Below are positions 1 through 7,828 of a stretch of DNA of 21,509 nt, piece by piece. The translations under genes and the position numbers were made by a program. Positions within the stretch are counted from its first letter, which is position 1, and each line of letters opens with the position of its first letter. The stretch comes from S012-113 sp965368405. Lineage in GTDB: Bacteria > Bacteroidota > Bacteroidia > Cytophagales > Cyclobacteriaceae. The DNA lies in contig CBDUMS010000064.1 in assembly GCA_965368405.1 (NCBI GenBank), positions 1 to 21,509 of the forward strand, read 5' to 3'. The notes beneath the pieces were generated by a model. The model saw nothing but the letters and a program-made list of their open reading frames with translations, searched no databases and had not been told where the DNA came from.

Positions 1-227
1 TTGCTGGTCACTATACAGATGGATGGGAAGCTTATCAGCAAACGGACAATGGTGGAGGGGAAAGCCTCTTACATTTTGTAGCAAATGAAGTTAAAGGAAA
101 AACAACCTTTACAACAGTTACTGCAGAGTTTACTGCTCCAGAAAGCGGATTGATTTCGGTCATGCTTTCAGCAATTACTCCTGTAGACGTCTACGTGGAT
201 AATCTTAAGGTATATCCAGCCAATTAA
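1..227 (+). CDS. C-terminal end of a surface glycan-binding protein (partial)
   Basis: The frame is open from base 3 and stops with TAA at 225-227, giving about 74 residues of a protein whose start lies outside the window. The visible part runs from AGHYTDGWEAY to VYVDNLKVYPAN, the ending expected of a beta-sandwich carbohydrate-binding domain (a D-N-hydrophobic-K/Y strand). It resembles an internal segment of the next gene (about residues 415-488, from GHYIDGADA to AWIDNVKVVEA), so the two are probably paralogues. Its place just before a PKD-type lipoprotein in an alginate locus suggests a SusE/F-like glycan-binding protein. It could also be the tail of another secreted protein carrying the same domain. 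The gap to the next gene is 22 bases, so they are probably co-transcribed. Confidence 0.75.
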   Translation, partial: AGHYTDGWEAYQQTDNGGGESLLHFVANEVKGKTTFTTVTAEFTAPESGLISVMLSAITPVDVYVDNLKVYPAN

Positions 228-249
228 TCACAATAAAAGATTAGAAAAT

Positions 250-2664
250 ATGAATTTTATAAAAAAAGGAATAGGCGCATTACTACTTGCTGGTCTTATA
301 GTAACAGTGTCATGTAAGAAGGAGGAAGAGCCGAACCCAACGGGTTTAACGGAGATTACCCTTTCGAGCATTGAATGGAGCGCTGCGGGAGATGGTACAA
401 TAGTTACCGTTTCTCCAATCTCAATTGGAGCAACCAGTCTATCGATAGATTTTGGAGATCCTAATTCGGATGAAGATGTCTTCGTAATAGATCAAGGAGC
501 TTCGGCCACCTATGATTATCCTAATGAAGTGGAAGAAGTAACTTATACGCTTACTGTTACAGCACAATCCGATAAGGGACTTGCCCCAGTTACAGATACT
601 GAAGATATTGATGTTGTCCATGTACCGGATGCATCAATAACATCGGCGCCGGATTCACCTGAAGGAAGTGTTTCTAATGTCTTCGCCATATTTACTGACG
701 GCCTGGATTGGGATGATGGTTTCTTGGAGTACAGATGGGGCGAAGCCGCATCTGGAGGTACTGTAGTTGCAGTCGAAGATAATAATGTTCTAAGGTTATC
801 ACGATTAGGAAGCGATGCTGGAGTTCTTACCGTTGGAACAATCACTCCAGCGGCAGCTTTTGGCGATGGTATTGCAGCAACGCATATGCACCTAGACGTA
901 TTTGCTGATTTTGCTGCTGGAATAGATGTTCTAAAAGTAACTCTAGTGAATGAAGGAGGTTCAGAAGAATACGTTGTCGACGGCTTGAATCTTACCGATG
1001 GAGAATGGGTGAGTTTTGATCTTGACTTGGCAACAGGCTTTTCGGCTTCAGTTAGCGCAATTGACGAAATCAAGTTCGAGCTTGGTACTGGTGGTACTGC
1101 AAATGATCATGCGAGTATTTTCGTAGATAATATTTACCTGTATAAGGAAACAGGTTCAGCAATTTTAAATGGTGATTTTGAAATTACTGGTACTTATGCC
1201 ACTAGTCAATGGAGGTTTACCACATTTACAGATGGTAACACGAACCCATTTGGTTCAAGTTCAGACGGCTCAAACTTTGATATTAATGGAGTTAACACAG
1301 GAAGTAAAACGAGAGGAGCAAAATGGTCTTCTAGTCAATCTGCTGGTCAGCTTGCAAGTCCTGATTCTCGTTACGCCTACCAAGCTCTTAACTTGACGCC
1401 AAACACCGATTATGTATTAGAATACCAATATGCAATTGATGATGATAATGATGAGATAGTTGGGGGTAGACATCTGGTCGGTTTAGTACTGGAGGGGCAC
1501 TATATTGATGGTGCTGACGCTGTAGATGATGTTTCTAGTAACATTGGTTATCAACAAGGATTTTATGCTGAAACGAAATTTTCATCTACACCTAATGGTT
1601 ATGGCACGTTTGCTCAAGTTCCATTTACTTCTGACGACACCGGTGAGGTTTCGGTAATGTTTTACTCGGTTGCGCCCGATGATGCCTGGATTGATAATGT
1701 GAAAGTTGTTGAGGCTGCAAATGCGACGGCTCCAACCGCTTCTTTCGATTCTGAAGCGGACTCAGGTGATTTTAAAGAATACAGCTTTAGCAATACTTCT
1801 TTAAATGGAGCTTCATTCGTATGGGATTTTGGTGATGGAACTACATCTACTGAAAAGTCACCTACACATACGTACGCTAGCGAGGCTACTTACAGCGTTG
1901 TGCTAACTGCTACGAATGTTGCTGGTAGTGATATGACAACAGAAATGATAGTAGTAGTAGATCCATCTACTGTACCAGCTACGTTTGCCGCTGTAATACA
2001 AAATCCTGACTTTGAGACGTATCCAACTGCTGAGAATAATAATAACGACTTAGTGGATGCGTGGACAATTGACCCAGACAATACTTTCAATGATGGCTCT
2101 GATTCACCATTTGATTGGTGGAGAAATGATGCTTTAGAAGGTTGGGTTTCTGATCCTGTGAATAACGGTGGATCAGGTACTACAGACAAAGCAAGTTCAT
2201 CCAGTTCAAATGCACAGTCTGCTGGCGGTACTTCCGGTAGATCATACAAGTTTGACAGCTCGGGAGAAAGAGCTTATCAGCCTTTTGAAGTTGAGGATGG
2301 TGTAATATACACGATTTCAGCGTATGTAAAATCAGAATCTACGCCTATAACTGACGTGGAAGGAACCTTCTATATATTAGGATCCGAGCCTGCTGATGAA
2401 ACCAATTTGGCTTCAATTGCGCTTGCTACACAACCTGTAGTTGCCGGAGCACTCAATACTTGGCAACAGGTAACATTTCAGTTCACAGCTAGCTCGACAT
2501 TTAGTTATCCTCAAAGTCGGGTAGATGAATCACTGGCTAAGAGTGGCGTATTAACTTCTGTAAATGAGAAATTTGTGATTATCTACTTTGTTCCAACGAA
2601 TACAGTAACGAGTGATAATGAAGTGTTTATTACAGATGTAACCATTTCTACTCCAGGGTTTTAA
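250..2664 (+). CDS. Surface glycan-binding lipoprotein with PKD and beta-sandwich domains (SusE/F-like)
   Basis: This 804-residue lipoprotein probably sits on the outer surface and helps capture alginate for a SusCD importer; no enzymatic motif is visible. The signal peptide ends in a lipobox with Cys22, followed by KKEEE, the acidic/lysine signal typical of surface-exposed Bacteroidota lipoproteins. Approximate domains are: a PKD-like fold at 34-122 (DFGD near 67-70); a beta-sandwich at 128-299 ending in FVDNIYLYKE; a second at 303-488 beginning NGDFE and ending WIDNVKVVE; a clear PKD domain at 494-570 with WDFGDG at 525-530; and a third beta-sandwich at 578-804 beginning NPDFE. Proteins of this design commonly follow susC-susD in alginate loci. 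Alginate as ligand is inferred from the neighbours. A strong hairpin follows the gene. Confidence 0.85.
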   Translation: MNFIKKGIGALLLAGLIVTVSCKKEEEPNPTGLTEITLSSIEWSAAGDGTIVTVSPISIGATSLSIDFGDPNSDEDVFVIDQGASATYDYPNEVEEVTYTLTVTAQSDKGLAPVTDTEDIDVVHVPDASITSAPDSPEGSVSNVFAIFTDGLDWDDGFLEYRWGEAASGGTVVAVEDNNVLRLSRLGSDAGVLTVGTITPAAAFGDGIAATHMHLDVFADFAAGIDVLKVTLVNEGGSEEYVVDGLNLTDGEWVSFDLDLATGFSASVSAIDEIKFELGTGGTANDHASIFVDNIYLYKETGSAILNGDFEITGTYATSQWRFTTFTDGNTNPFGSSSDGSNFDINGVNTGSKTRGAKWSSSQSAGQLASPDSRYAYQALNLTPNTDYVLEYQYAIDDDNDEIVGGRHLVGLVLEGHYIDGADAVDDVSSNIGYQQGFYAETKFSSTPNGYGTFAQVPFTSDDTGEVSVMFYSVAPDDAWIDNVKVVEAANATAPTASFDSEADSGDFKEYSFSNTSLNGASFVWDFGDGTTSTEKSPTHTYASEATYSVVLTATNVAGSDMTTEMIVVVDPSTVPATFAAVIQNPDFETYPTAENNNNDLVDAWTIDPDNTFNDGSDSPFDWWRNDALEGWVSDPVNNGGSGTTDKASSSSSNAQSAGGTSGRSYKFDSSGERAYQPFEVEDGVIYTISAYVKSESTPITDVEGTFYILGSEPADETNLASIALATQPVVAGALNTWQQVTFQFTASSTFSYPQSRVDESLAKSGVLTSVNEKFVIIYFVPTNTVTSDNEVFITDVTISTPGF

Positions 2665-2683
2665 TTTAATAATTTGAACTTAC

Positions 2684-2720
2684 ATAAAGTTATCCGGGGG
2701 CTTTCCTCGGATAACTTTAT
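2684..2720 (+). terminator. Strong hairpin after the glycan-binding protein gene
   Basis: A perfect 13-bp inverted repeat (2684-2696 with 2708-2720) encloses an 11-base loop that can add two or three more pairs. It begins 20 bases after the stop codon. The bases that follow (TTACAAATG) are only weakly T-rich, so it may be a terminator, a partial read-through point, or a 3'-end stabiliser that keeps binding-protein mRNA more abundant than the downstream enzymes. Confidence 0.7.
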
Positions 2721-2800
2721 TTACAAATGACTCCCTAAAAGGGGTCATATTATAATTACAATAAGATTTCAAAATTTATTACTTGGTTAGTTATTTTCTC

Positions 2801-2834
2801 GTCCCTGAACCTGCCATTCAGGTGGGTCGGGGAC
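2801..2834 (+). other. Imperfect hairpin in the leader of the PL17 gene
   Basis: GTCCC at 2801-2805 can pair with GGGAC near 2830-2834, and ACCTG pairs with CAGGT in the inner part, with an asymmetric internal loop between the stems. It lies about 25 bases before the PL17 start. The rest of the 194-base gap (2665-2858) holds the strong hairpin at 2684-2720 and A/T-rich sequence; no convincing TAnnTTTG promoter was seen. Its role, leader structure or remnant repeat, is unknown. Confidence 0.4.
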
Positions 2835-2858
2835 TTGAAAATGATTTTCTAATGGAAT

Positions 2859-5144
2859 ATGAAATTACCTAACCTACCATTTAGCTTCCTTATTCTTTTG
2901 CTGATTTTTGGCGCAAATGCCTGTCAGGAAGGAGGAAGTAATATTAGTAACAACCAGAGTCACCCTAATTTAATTCTGACTACGGCTGGGGTAGACAAGA
3001 TAAAGTCACAACTGGGTAGTATTCCCAAGTTTGATGCGACTGTAGCCGCTACCAAAGCGGAGGTTGACGCTGCAATTGAGGAAGGAATTGACGTACCGAT
3101 TCCAAAAGATATGGCAGGCGGCTATTCTCACGAGGTACATAAGAAGAACTTCTTTATTCTTCAAAAGGCAGGAGCCTTATTTCAGATCACTGGAGACGAG
3201 AAATACGCGATTTATGTTCGTGATATGTTTCTGGAATATGCTGATCTATATCCAACACTAGATCGACATCCACAGCCTCGCTCATATGCTCGAGGTAAAC
3301 TATTCTGGCAATGTCTTAACGATGCCAATTGGCTAGTTTATTCAAGCCAGGCCTATGACTGCATATACGATTGGGTAGATGCAGAAACCAGGGAAAAACT
3401 TAACAACGATCTTTTTAGACCGATGGCCGATTTTCTTTCGGTAGAAACGCCCCAGTTTTTTAACCGAATTCATAACCATAGCACATGGGGCAATGCAGCC
3501 GTTGGTATGATAGGCTTAGTAATAGACGATGACGAACTTGTTAATCGAGCTTTATATGGACTTGATTCAGTGTTTATTGCCGATTTCATTAAGGACAATG
3601 ATGGCGGGAATATACGATTGCCAGATCAAGATGATGCCGGTTTTCTTGCCCAAATAGATCACTCATTATCACCCGACGGATACTATACGGAAGGACCTTA
3701 CTACCAGCGATATGCCATGTCTCCGTATCTACTATTTGCGCAGGCATTAGCTAATGCTAAACCTGAAATGAAAATACTTGAATACAAGGATGGGGCATTG
3801 ATTAAGGCAGTCTACGCTCTCCTTGATCAAACCAATACAGCAGGAGAATTTTTTCCAATTAACGACGCCGTGAAGGGAATGTCGGTATTGAGTAGAGAGC
3901 TCATAACAGCGGTGAGTTTGGCTTATCATTTTGATGGTGAAAAGGCAGGCTTATTGCCTTACCTAAATCTTCAGGAGCGGGTTCCACTTAATGAAACAGG
4001 CGTTACTGCGGCTATTGGTTTGCGAACATTCGACCAAAATGCACCAATTAAACGTCAGAGTATTGAACTTTCTGATGGTGCTAATGGCGACGAAGGCGCT
4101 CTGGGGATAATCAGGGCTGGTGCTGACAATGAGGAGCAATGTATTGTTATGAAGTACACCAAGCAGGGTATGGGGCATGGGCATTTTGATAAATTGTCTT
4201 ATCTCTACTATCATGATGAGAAAGAAGTATTGCAGGATTATGGTTCTGCGCGCTGGGTAAACATCGAGCAAAAAAATGGCGGAGGATATCTTAAAGAAAA
4301 TAAGACCTGGGCCAAGCAAACCGTTGCGCATAATACTGTTGTAATTAATGGGAGGTCACAATATGATGCGAATACTCAGGAGGCCGACAAATACCACTCA
4401 GACCCTTATCTTTTCGAAGCCAATAGCCAAGAGATCCAAGTAATGAGTGCTAAAGAAAATAATGCTTATACCGATATAGCTATGCAGCGAACAGTTGCGA
4501 TGATTCAGCATGAAGAGTTGCAGAAACCTTTAGTCCTTGATATATTTAGAATTGATGCAGCGGAAGAAAATGAATACGACCTGCCCTTCTATTATCTGGG
4601 GGATGTATTGACTACAAATTTTCCATATAAGAACGAATTGGAGTTAAAACCTATGGGCGAGAAGTTTGGCTATCAGCATTTGTGGCAAGAGGCAACTGGC
4701 AAATCAGAAGAGAGTATTTCACAAATGAGCTGGTTCAATGGTAAAACTTTTTATAGCCTGACTACAGAGTCTACGGCAAACGATAATCTTATTTTCACAA
4801 GGTTAGGAGCTAATGATAGCGAGTATCATTTGAAGCGTATTCCAGGGTTTTTGATTCGAAGATCAAATACTGCCGCTACAACGTTTACCAGTACCCTCGA
4901 GGTACACGGAGATTACTCTCCGGTATCAGAAATAGCGGTAAATTCTTATAGTAGTGTTAAGAATATCATTACCTTAAGAAGTGATTCGGAATACAGTGTG
5001 GTTGAGGTAGAATTAGTAAGTGGTACGAAGGTGCTTTTTGCTATTTCTAATGCCGATGCTTCTAATAATTCGAATCATTCTGTTGCCATTTCTGGAAAGA
5101 AAATCGAATGGAAGGGCGCATTTTATTTAAATCGAAATAATTAA
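2859..5144 (+). CDS. PL17 oligoalginate lyase, lipoprotein
   Basis: This 761-residue enzyme is most likely an exo-acting oligoalginate lyase of family PL17, which releases unsaturated monouronates by beta-elimination, probably in the periplasm or on the inner face of the outer membrane. The N-terminus is a signal peptide with a lipoprotein-type cysteine at residue 22 (ANAC). The alpha/alpha-toroid part (about 35-370) holds the Asn-His pair at N206-H207 in IHNHSTWGN and the Tyr-rich segment DGYYTEGPYYQRY at 273-285, where the catalytic tyrosine is expected. The heparinase II/III-type beta part (about 405-640) has GHGHFD at 439-444 and AHNTVVING at 490-498. Length and motif order fit PL17. The cupin gene starts 22 bases downstream, as expected for consecutive pathway steps. 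Confidence 0.9.
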   Translation: MKLPNLPFSFLILLLIFGANACQEGGSNISNNQSHPNLILTTAGVDKIKSQLGSIPKFDATVAATKAEVDAAIEEGIDVPIPKDMAGGYSHEVHKKNFFILQKAGALFQITGDEKYAIYVRDMFLEYADLYPTLDRHPQPRSYARGKLFWQCLNDANWLVYSSQAYDCIYDWVDAETREKLNNDLFRPMADFLSVETPQFFNRIHNHSTWGNAAVGMIGLVIDDDELVNRALYGLDSVFIADFIKDNDGGNIRLPDQDDAGFLAQIDHSLSPDGYYTEGPYYQRYAMSPYLLFAQALANAKPEMKILEYKDGALIKAVYALLDQTNTAGEFFPINDAVKGMSVLSRELITAVSLAYHFDGEKAGLLPYLNLQERVPLNETGVTAAIGLRTFDQNAPIKRQSIELSDGANGDEGALGIIRAGADNEEQCIVMKYTKQGMGHGHFDKLSYLYYHDEKEVLQDYGSARWVNIEQKNGGGYLKENKTWAKQTVAHNTVVINGRSQYDANTQEADKYHSDPYLFEANSQEIQVMSAKENNAYTDIAMQRTVAMIQHEELQKPLVLDIFRIDAAEENEYDLPFYYLGDVLTTNFPYKNELELKPMGEKFGYQHLWQEATGKSEESISQMSWFNGKTFYSLTTESTANDNLIFTRLGANDSEYHLKRIPGFLIRRSNTAATTFTSTLEVHGDYSPVSEIAVNSYSSVKNIITLRSDSEYSVVEVELVSGTKVLFAISNADASNNSNHSVAISGKKIEWKGAFYLNRNN

Positions 5145-5166
5145 CCAAAGCATAAATACTTAGACA

Positions 5167-5544
5167 ATGAAAAGATTCAGCGAAAAATATATTCTTAGTG
5201 ATAAAATGGAGTGGGAAGAGCTTGGTGGAGGTGTTTCTCGAAAATTCTTAGGTTATGATAACCAGATCATGATGGTCTATGTGAAGTTTGAAAAAGGAGC
5301 ATTAGGCGCTCCTCATAGTCATTTTCATACCCAATCTACTTTTGTTGCCAAGGGAAAATTTGAGTTTGAGATAGATGGAGTTAAACAAATTGTAAAAGAA
5401 GGAGATGGCGTTTACATCGAGCCCAATTTACTGCATAGTGCAGTTTGCCTCGAAGAAGGTATGTTGGTTGATGTATTCAGTCCGGTAAGGGAAGATTTTC
5501 TGGATGGGTCTGGCGTTTCTTATTTTGGTGATAAAGACGAATAA
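5167..5544 (+). CDS. kdgF: KdgF-like cupin acting on unsaturated uronate
   Basis: This 125-residue single-domain cupin matches KdgF, which speeds conversion of 4,5-unsaturated monouronate to the linear keto form DEH (4-deoxy-L-erythro-5-hexoseulose uronate). There is no signal peptide, so it acts in the cytoplasm. Cupin motif 1 is complete with the spacing G44-x5-H50-x-H52-x3-Q56-x6-G63, with glutamine in the position usually held by glutamate. Motif 2 supplies P86 and H90 (EPNLLHSAV). The likely metal ligands are therefore H50, H52, Q56 and H90. It lies between PL17, which makes the substrate, and a uronate transporter. A general sugar-binding cupin is the alternative, but context makes KdgF much more likely. 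Confidence 0.85.
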   Translation: MKRFSEKYILSDKMEWEELGGGVSRKFLGYDNQIMMVYVKFEKGALGAPHSHFHTQSTFVAKGKFEFEIDGVKQIVKEGDGVYIEPNLLHSAVCLEEGMLVDVFSPVREDFLDGSGVSYFGDKDE

Positions 5545-5559
5545 AACTTAATTAGTGAA

Positions 5560-5580
5560 CCGTTTCGTTTTAGGAAGCGG
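5560..5580 (+). other. Small hairpin between kdgF and the transporter gene
   Basis: Bases 5560-5566 (CCGTTTC) pair with 5574-5580 (GAAGCGG) in a 7-bp stem with one G-T wobble and a 7-base loop. No T-run follows. The 81-base gap otherwise shows no recognisable promoter. It may be an mRNA processing or stabilising element, or chance. Confidence 0.3.
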
Positions 5581-5625
5581 GTGATTAGTTGATCAAACTT
5601 AAACTAACGTACTTAAAACTATATT

Positions 5626-6912
5626 ATGAAAATAAAAGGACTAAGGTGGTGGATTATCGGGCTGATTTTTATAGCGACGGTAATCAACTACATTGATAGA
5701 AGTGCACTCTCTATTATGTGGGGTAGTGAAGACCTTGAAGGAACGATTTCATACTCATTAGGATTGACCAAGCAGGATTATGGAAATATCCTGAACATCT
5801 TTATGGTGGCCTATGCACTTGGACAACTATTTTCGGGAAAGCTATTTGATAAAGTAGGAACACGAATTGGTTATGTAATCAGTATCGGGGTTTGGGGCTT
5901 GTCTTCATTTTTGCACTCTACTGTGCGCGGGTTTGCTTCAATTGCATTTTTTAGAAGTACACTTGGTTTATCAGAGGCAGGTAACTGGCCGGGCGCTGTA
6001 AAAAGTAATGCGGAGTGGTTTCCTATTAAAGAAAGGGCATTTGCACAAGGATTGTTTAATGCAGGAGCTTCAATAGGCTCGGTGATAGCGCCGCTCTTAA
6101 TCGCAGGATTATTCGTGGCCTATGGCTGGAGAATAACATTTATGATTGTTGGGTCTTTTGGGCTGCTTTGGGTTATCCCTTGGTTGATTATCAACAAATC
6201 AGGACCCAAAACACACCCTTGGATTTCAGAGGAAGAGCGCAAGTATATCCTCGATGGCCAAAGCGAAGCTGATCAGAATGCAACTGCAGATACAAAAGGA
6301 CTTTCTTTGAAAGAGATACTTTCGCATAGAGAAGCGTGGGCTATTGTAGTTGGAAGATTTTTCTTGGAGCCAATTTGGTGGTTGTTCGTAGGTTGGATGC
6401 CTATTTATCTTTTTGATGTATATGGCTTCAATGTAAAAGAGGTAGGGCTGTTTGCCTGGGTTCCTTATGTAGGCGCGGCACTCGGTAGTATTGCTGGCGG
6501 ATTCGTATCTGGCGCTATAATTACTAGAACGGGATCAACGAATAAAGGCAGAAAGTTAACGATCCTTATAGGAGGTATTATAATGTTAGTAGGCCTGGTA
6601 GCAACAATAATGTTTGCAACCACACCAGAAATATTTGTCTCAGTAGTGTTCATGGTATTATTCGGGTTCCAGTTCGCAATTGGTAACGTGCAAACCTTGC
6701 CAAGTGATTTGTTCTCTGGAAAGTCCGTAGGATCGCTAGCCGGCCTGGGTGGTATGATCGGTGTATTTTCAGTGATAATAATGAACTTTTTGGTTCCTAT
6801 GATAGCAGAAGTATCATATACGCCAATCTTTATGGCCATTGCAGTTTTTGTACCACTTGGAATTGGGGCAATATATTTCTTTGCTCGAGATATAAAACCT
6901 GTAGATAATTAA
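5626..6912 (+). CDS. MFS hexuronate-type transporter (ExuT-like, ACS family)
   Basis: This 428-residue inner-membrane protein belongs to the major facilitator superfamily, anion:cation symporter branch, which includes the hexuronate transporter ExuT. Visible hallmarks are NYIDRSALSI at 21-30 in the first helix, GKLFDKVGTRIGY in the loop after the second helix (the MFS signature), and the SEAGNWPGAVKSNAEWFP segment typical of ExuT relatives. About twelve hydrophobic segments are present, with a hydrophilic central loop near 205-230. In this locus it most likely imports the unsaturated monouronate or DEH released by PL17; the substrate is inferred from the flanking kdgF and reductase genes. Length is normal for the family. 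Confidence 0.88.
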   Translation: MKIKGLRWWIIGLIFIATVINYIDRSALSIMWGSEDLEGTISYSLGLTKQDYGNILNIFMVAYALGQLFSGKLFDKVGTRIGYVISIGVWGLSSFLHSTVRGFASIAFFRSTLGLSEAGNWPGAVKSNAEWFPIKERAFAQGLFNAGASIGSVIAPLLIAGLFVAYGWRITFMIVGSFGLLWVIPWLIINKSGPKTHPWISEEERKYILDGQSEADQNATADTKGLSLKEILSHREAWAIVVGRFFLEPIWWLFVGWMPIYLFDVYGFNVKEVGLFAWVPYVGAALGSIAGGFVSGAIITRTGSTNKGRKLTILIGGIIMLVGLVATIMFATTPEIFVSVVFMVLFGFQFAIGNVQTLPSDLFSGKSVGSLAGLGGMIGVFSVIIMNFLVPMIAEVSYTPIFMAIAVFVPLGIGAIYFFARDIKPVDN

Positions 6913-6962
6913 TAATCTTTAATAAAAAATATTTTTAAAATCAATTAATAAATAATAGTAGC

Positions 6963-7715
6963 ATGAATTTAAAAGGTAAAGTAGCAGTAGTAACAGGTGG
7001 TGGCCGCGATATTGGTCGTGCCGTTTGTGTTAAACTAGCAAAAGAAGGAGCTAAAGTGGTCGTTAACTACTTTGATAGTGATCAAGATAAAGACGATACA
7101 ATGAATGCCGTAGCGGCGGTAGGTGGCGAAGCCATCGCAGTATATGCCGATGTTACCAAGCAGGAAGATATCGACAACATGGTTGCAAAGACCAAAGAAG
7201 CCTTTGGCGATAAGGTCGACATACTGGTTAACGTTGCCGGTGGTTTATTTGCTCGTAAAACACTCCAGGAAATCGATGAGAAATTTTACGATTTGGTAAT
7301 GGATGTTAATTTTAAATCAACCGTATTTGTTACTAAGGCTTTTGCAACCTTAATGGGTAAAGGAGGATCCATCGTAAACTTTGCCTCACAGGCAGGTAGA
7401 GATGGTGGTGGACCAGGTGCCTACATTTATGCTTCATCGAAAGGAGCGGTTTCTACCTTTACGCGTGGTCTTGCTAAAGAACTAGGCCCGCAGGGGATAC
7501 GTGTTAATGCACTAAACCCTGGAATGATAGCTACCAAATTCCACGATGATTTCACAAAAGATCAAGTACGTGTTAATGTTGCGAATGCAACTCCGCTTAG
7601 AAGAGAAGGAACAGCAGAAGAAGTTGCAGACCTCGTTGCTTACCTTGCCTCAGATGAAGCTTCTTTCCTTACTGGAAATAATGTGGATATCAACGGTGGA
7701 TTAGCATTCTCTTAA
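6963..7715 (+). CDS. SDR-family oxidoreductase, probable DEH reductase
   Basis: A 250-residue classical short-chain dehydrogenase/reductase, cytoplasmic. The nucleotide-binding loop is TGGGRDIG at 11-18; NVAG at 90-93 stands in for the usual NNAG; N116, S142, Y156 and K160 (YASSK) form the catalytic set; and NPG near 185-187 is also typical. The family includes 3-oxoacyl-ACP reductases and sugar dehydrogenases. Between the uronate transporter and the KDG-using genes, the likely reaction is NAD(P)H-dependent reduction of DEH to 2-keto-3-deoxygluconate (KDG), as done by alginate-pathway SDR reductases. A KduD-like activity is the main alternative. The 50-base gap upstream is very A/T-rich and includes AAAAATATTTTT at 6925-6936, which may help translation initiation. 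Cofactor preference cannot be settled by eye. Confidence 0.8.
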   Translation: MNLKGKVAVVTGGGRDIGRAVCVKLAKEGAKVVVNYFDSDQDKDDTMNAVAAVGGEAIAVYADVTKQEDIDNMVAKTKEAFGDKVDILVNVAGGLFARKTLQEIDEKFYDLVMDVNFKSTVFVTKAFATLMGKGGSIVNFASQAGRDGGGPGAYIYASSKGAVSTFTRGLAKELGPQGIRVNALNPGMIATKFHDDFTKDQVRVNVANATPLRREGTAEEVADLVAYLASDEASFLTGNNVDINGGLAFS

Positions 7716-7739
7716 TCGCTACAATTAAGATAAATGGTT

Positions 7740-7772
7740 AGAATACCTGGCCTCAACAAGGACAGGTATTCT
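7740..7772 (+). terminator. Hairpin between the SDR and RraA-like genes
   Basis: A perfect 10-bp inverted repeat, AGAATACCTG at 7740-7749 and CAGGTATTCT at 7763-7772, closes a 13-base loop that can pair further (CCT with AGG). It starts 25 bases after the SDR stop codon and sits within a 113-base gap. Little T-richness follows, so it may end transcription partly or act as an mRNA processing point. It divides the PUL into two translational blocks. No clear promoter is seen in the remaining 56 bases before the next start. Confidence 0.6.
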
Positions 7773-7828
7773 TCCTATACTATCAATTTAGATGATTCAT
7801 CTTACCACTGTTTAGATCTCATAGAAAA

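Noticed and set aside
543..1073. A 176-codon open frame on the minus strand.
   Set aside because: It is the shadow of the binding-protein gene on the other strand; its composition (Ser/Thr/Pro-rich, no domain) does not look like a real protein.
4901..4916. GGTACACGGAGATTAC inside the PL17 gene resembles the right half of the 18-base operator and its flank (14 of 16 bases).
   Set aside because: It lies in coding sequence, has no matching left half, and there is no promoter nearby, so chance is the better explanation.
6925..6936. AAAAATATTTTT palindrome before the SDR gene.
   Set aside because: It is simple A/T sequence typical of Bacteroidota leader regions; symmetry here is expected by chance.
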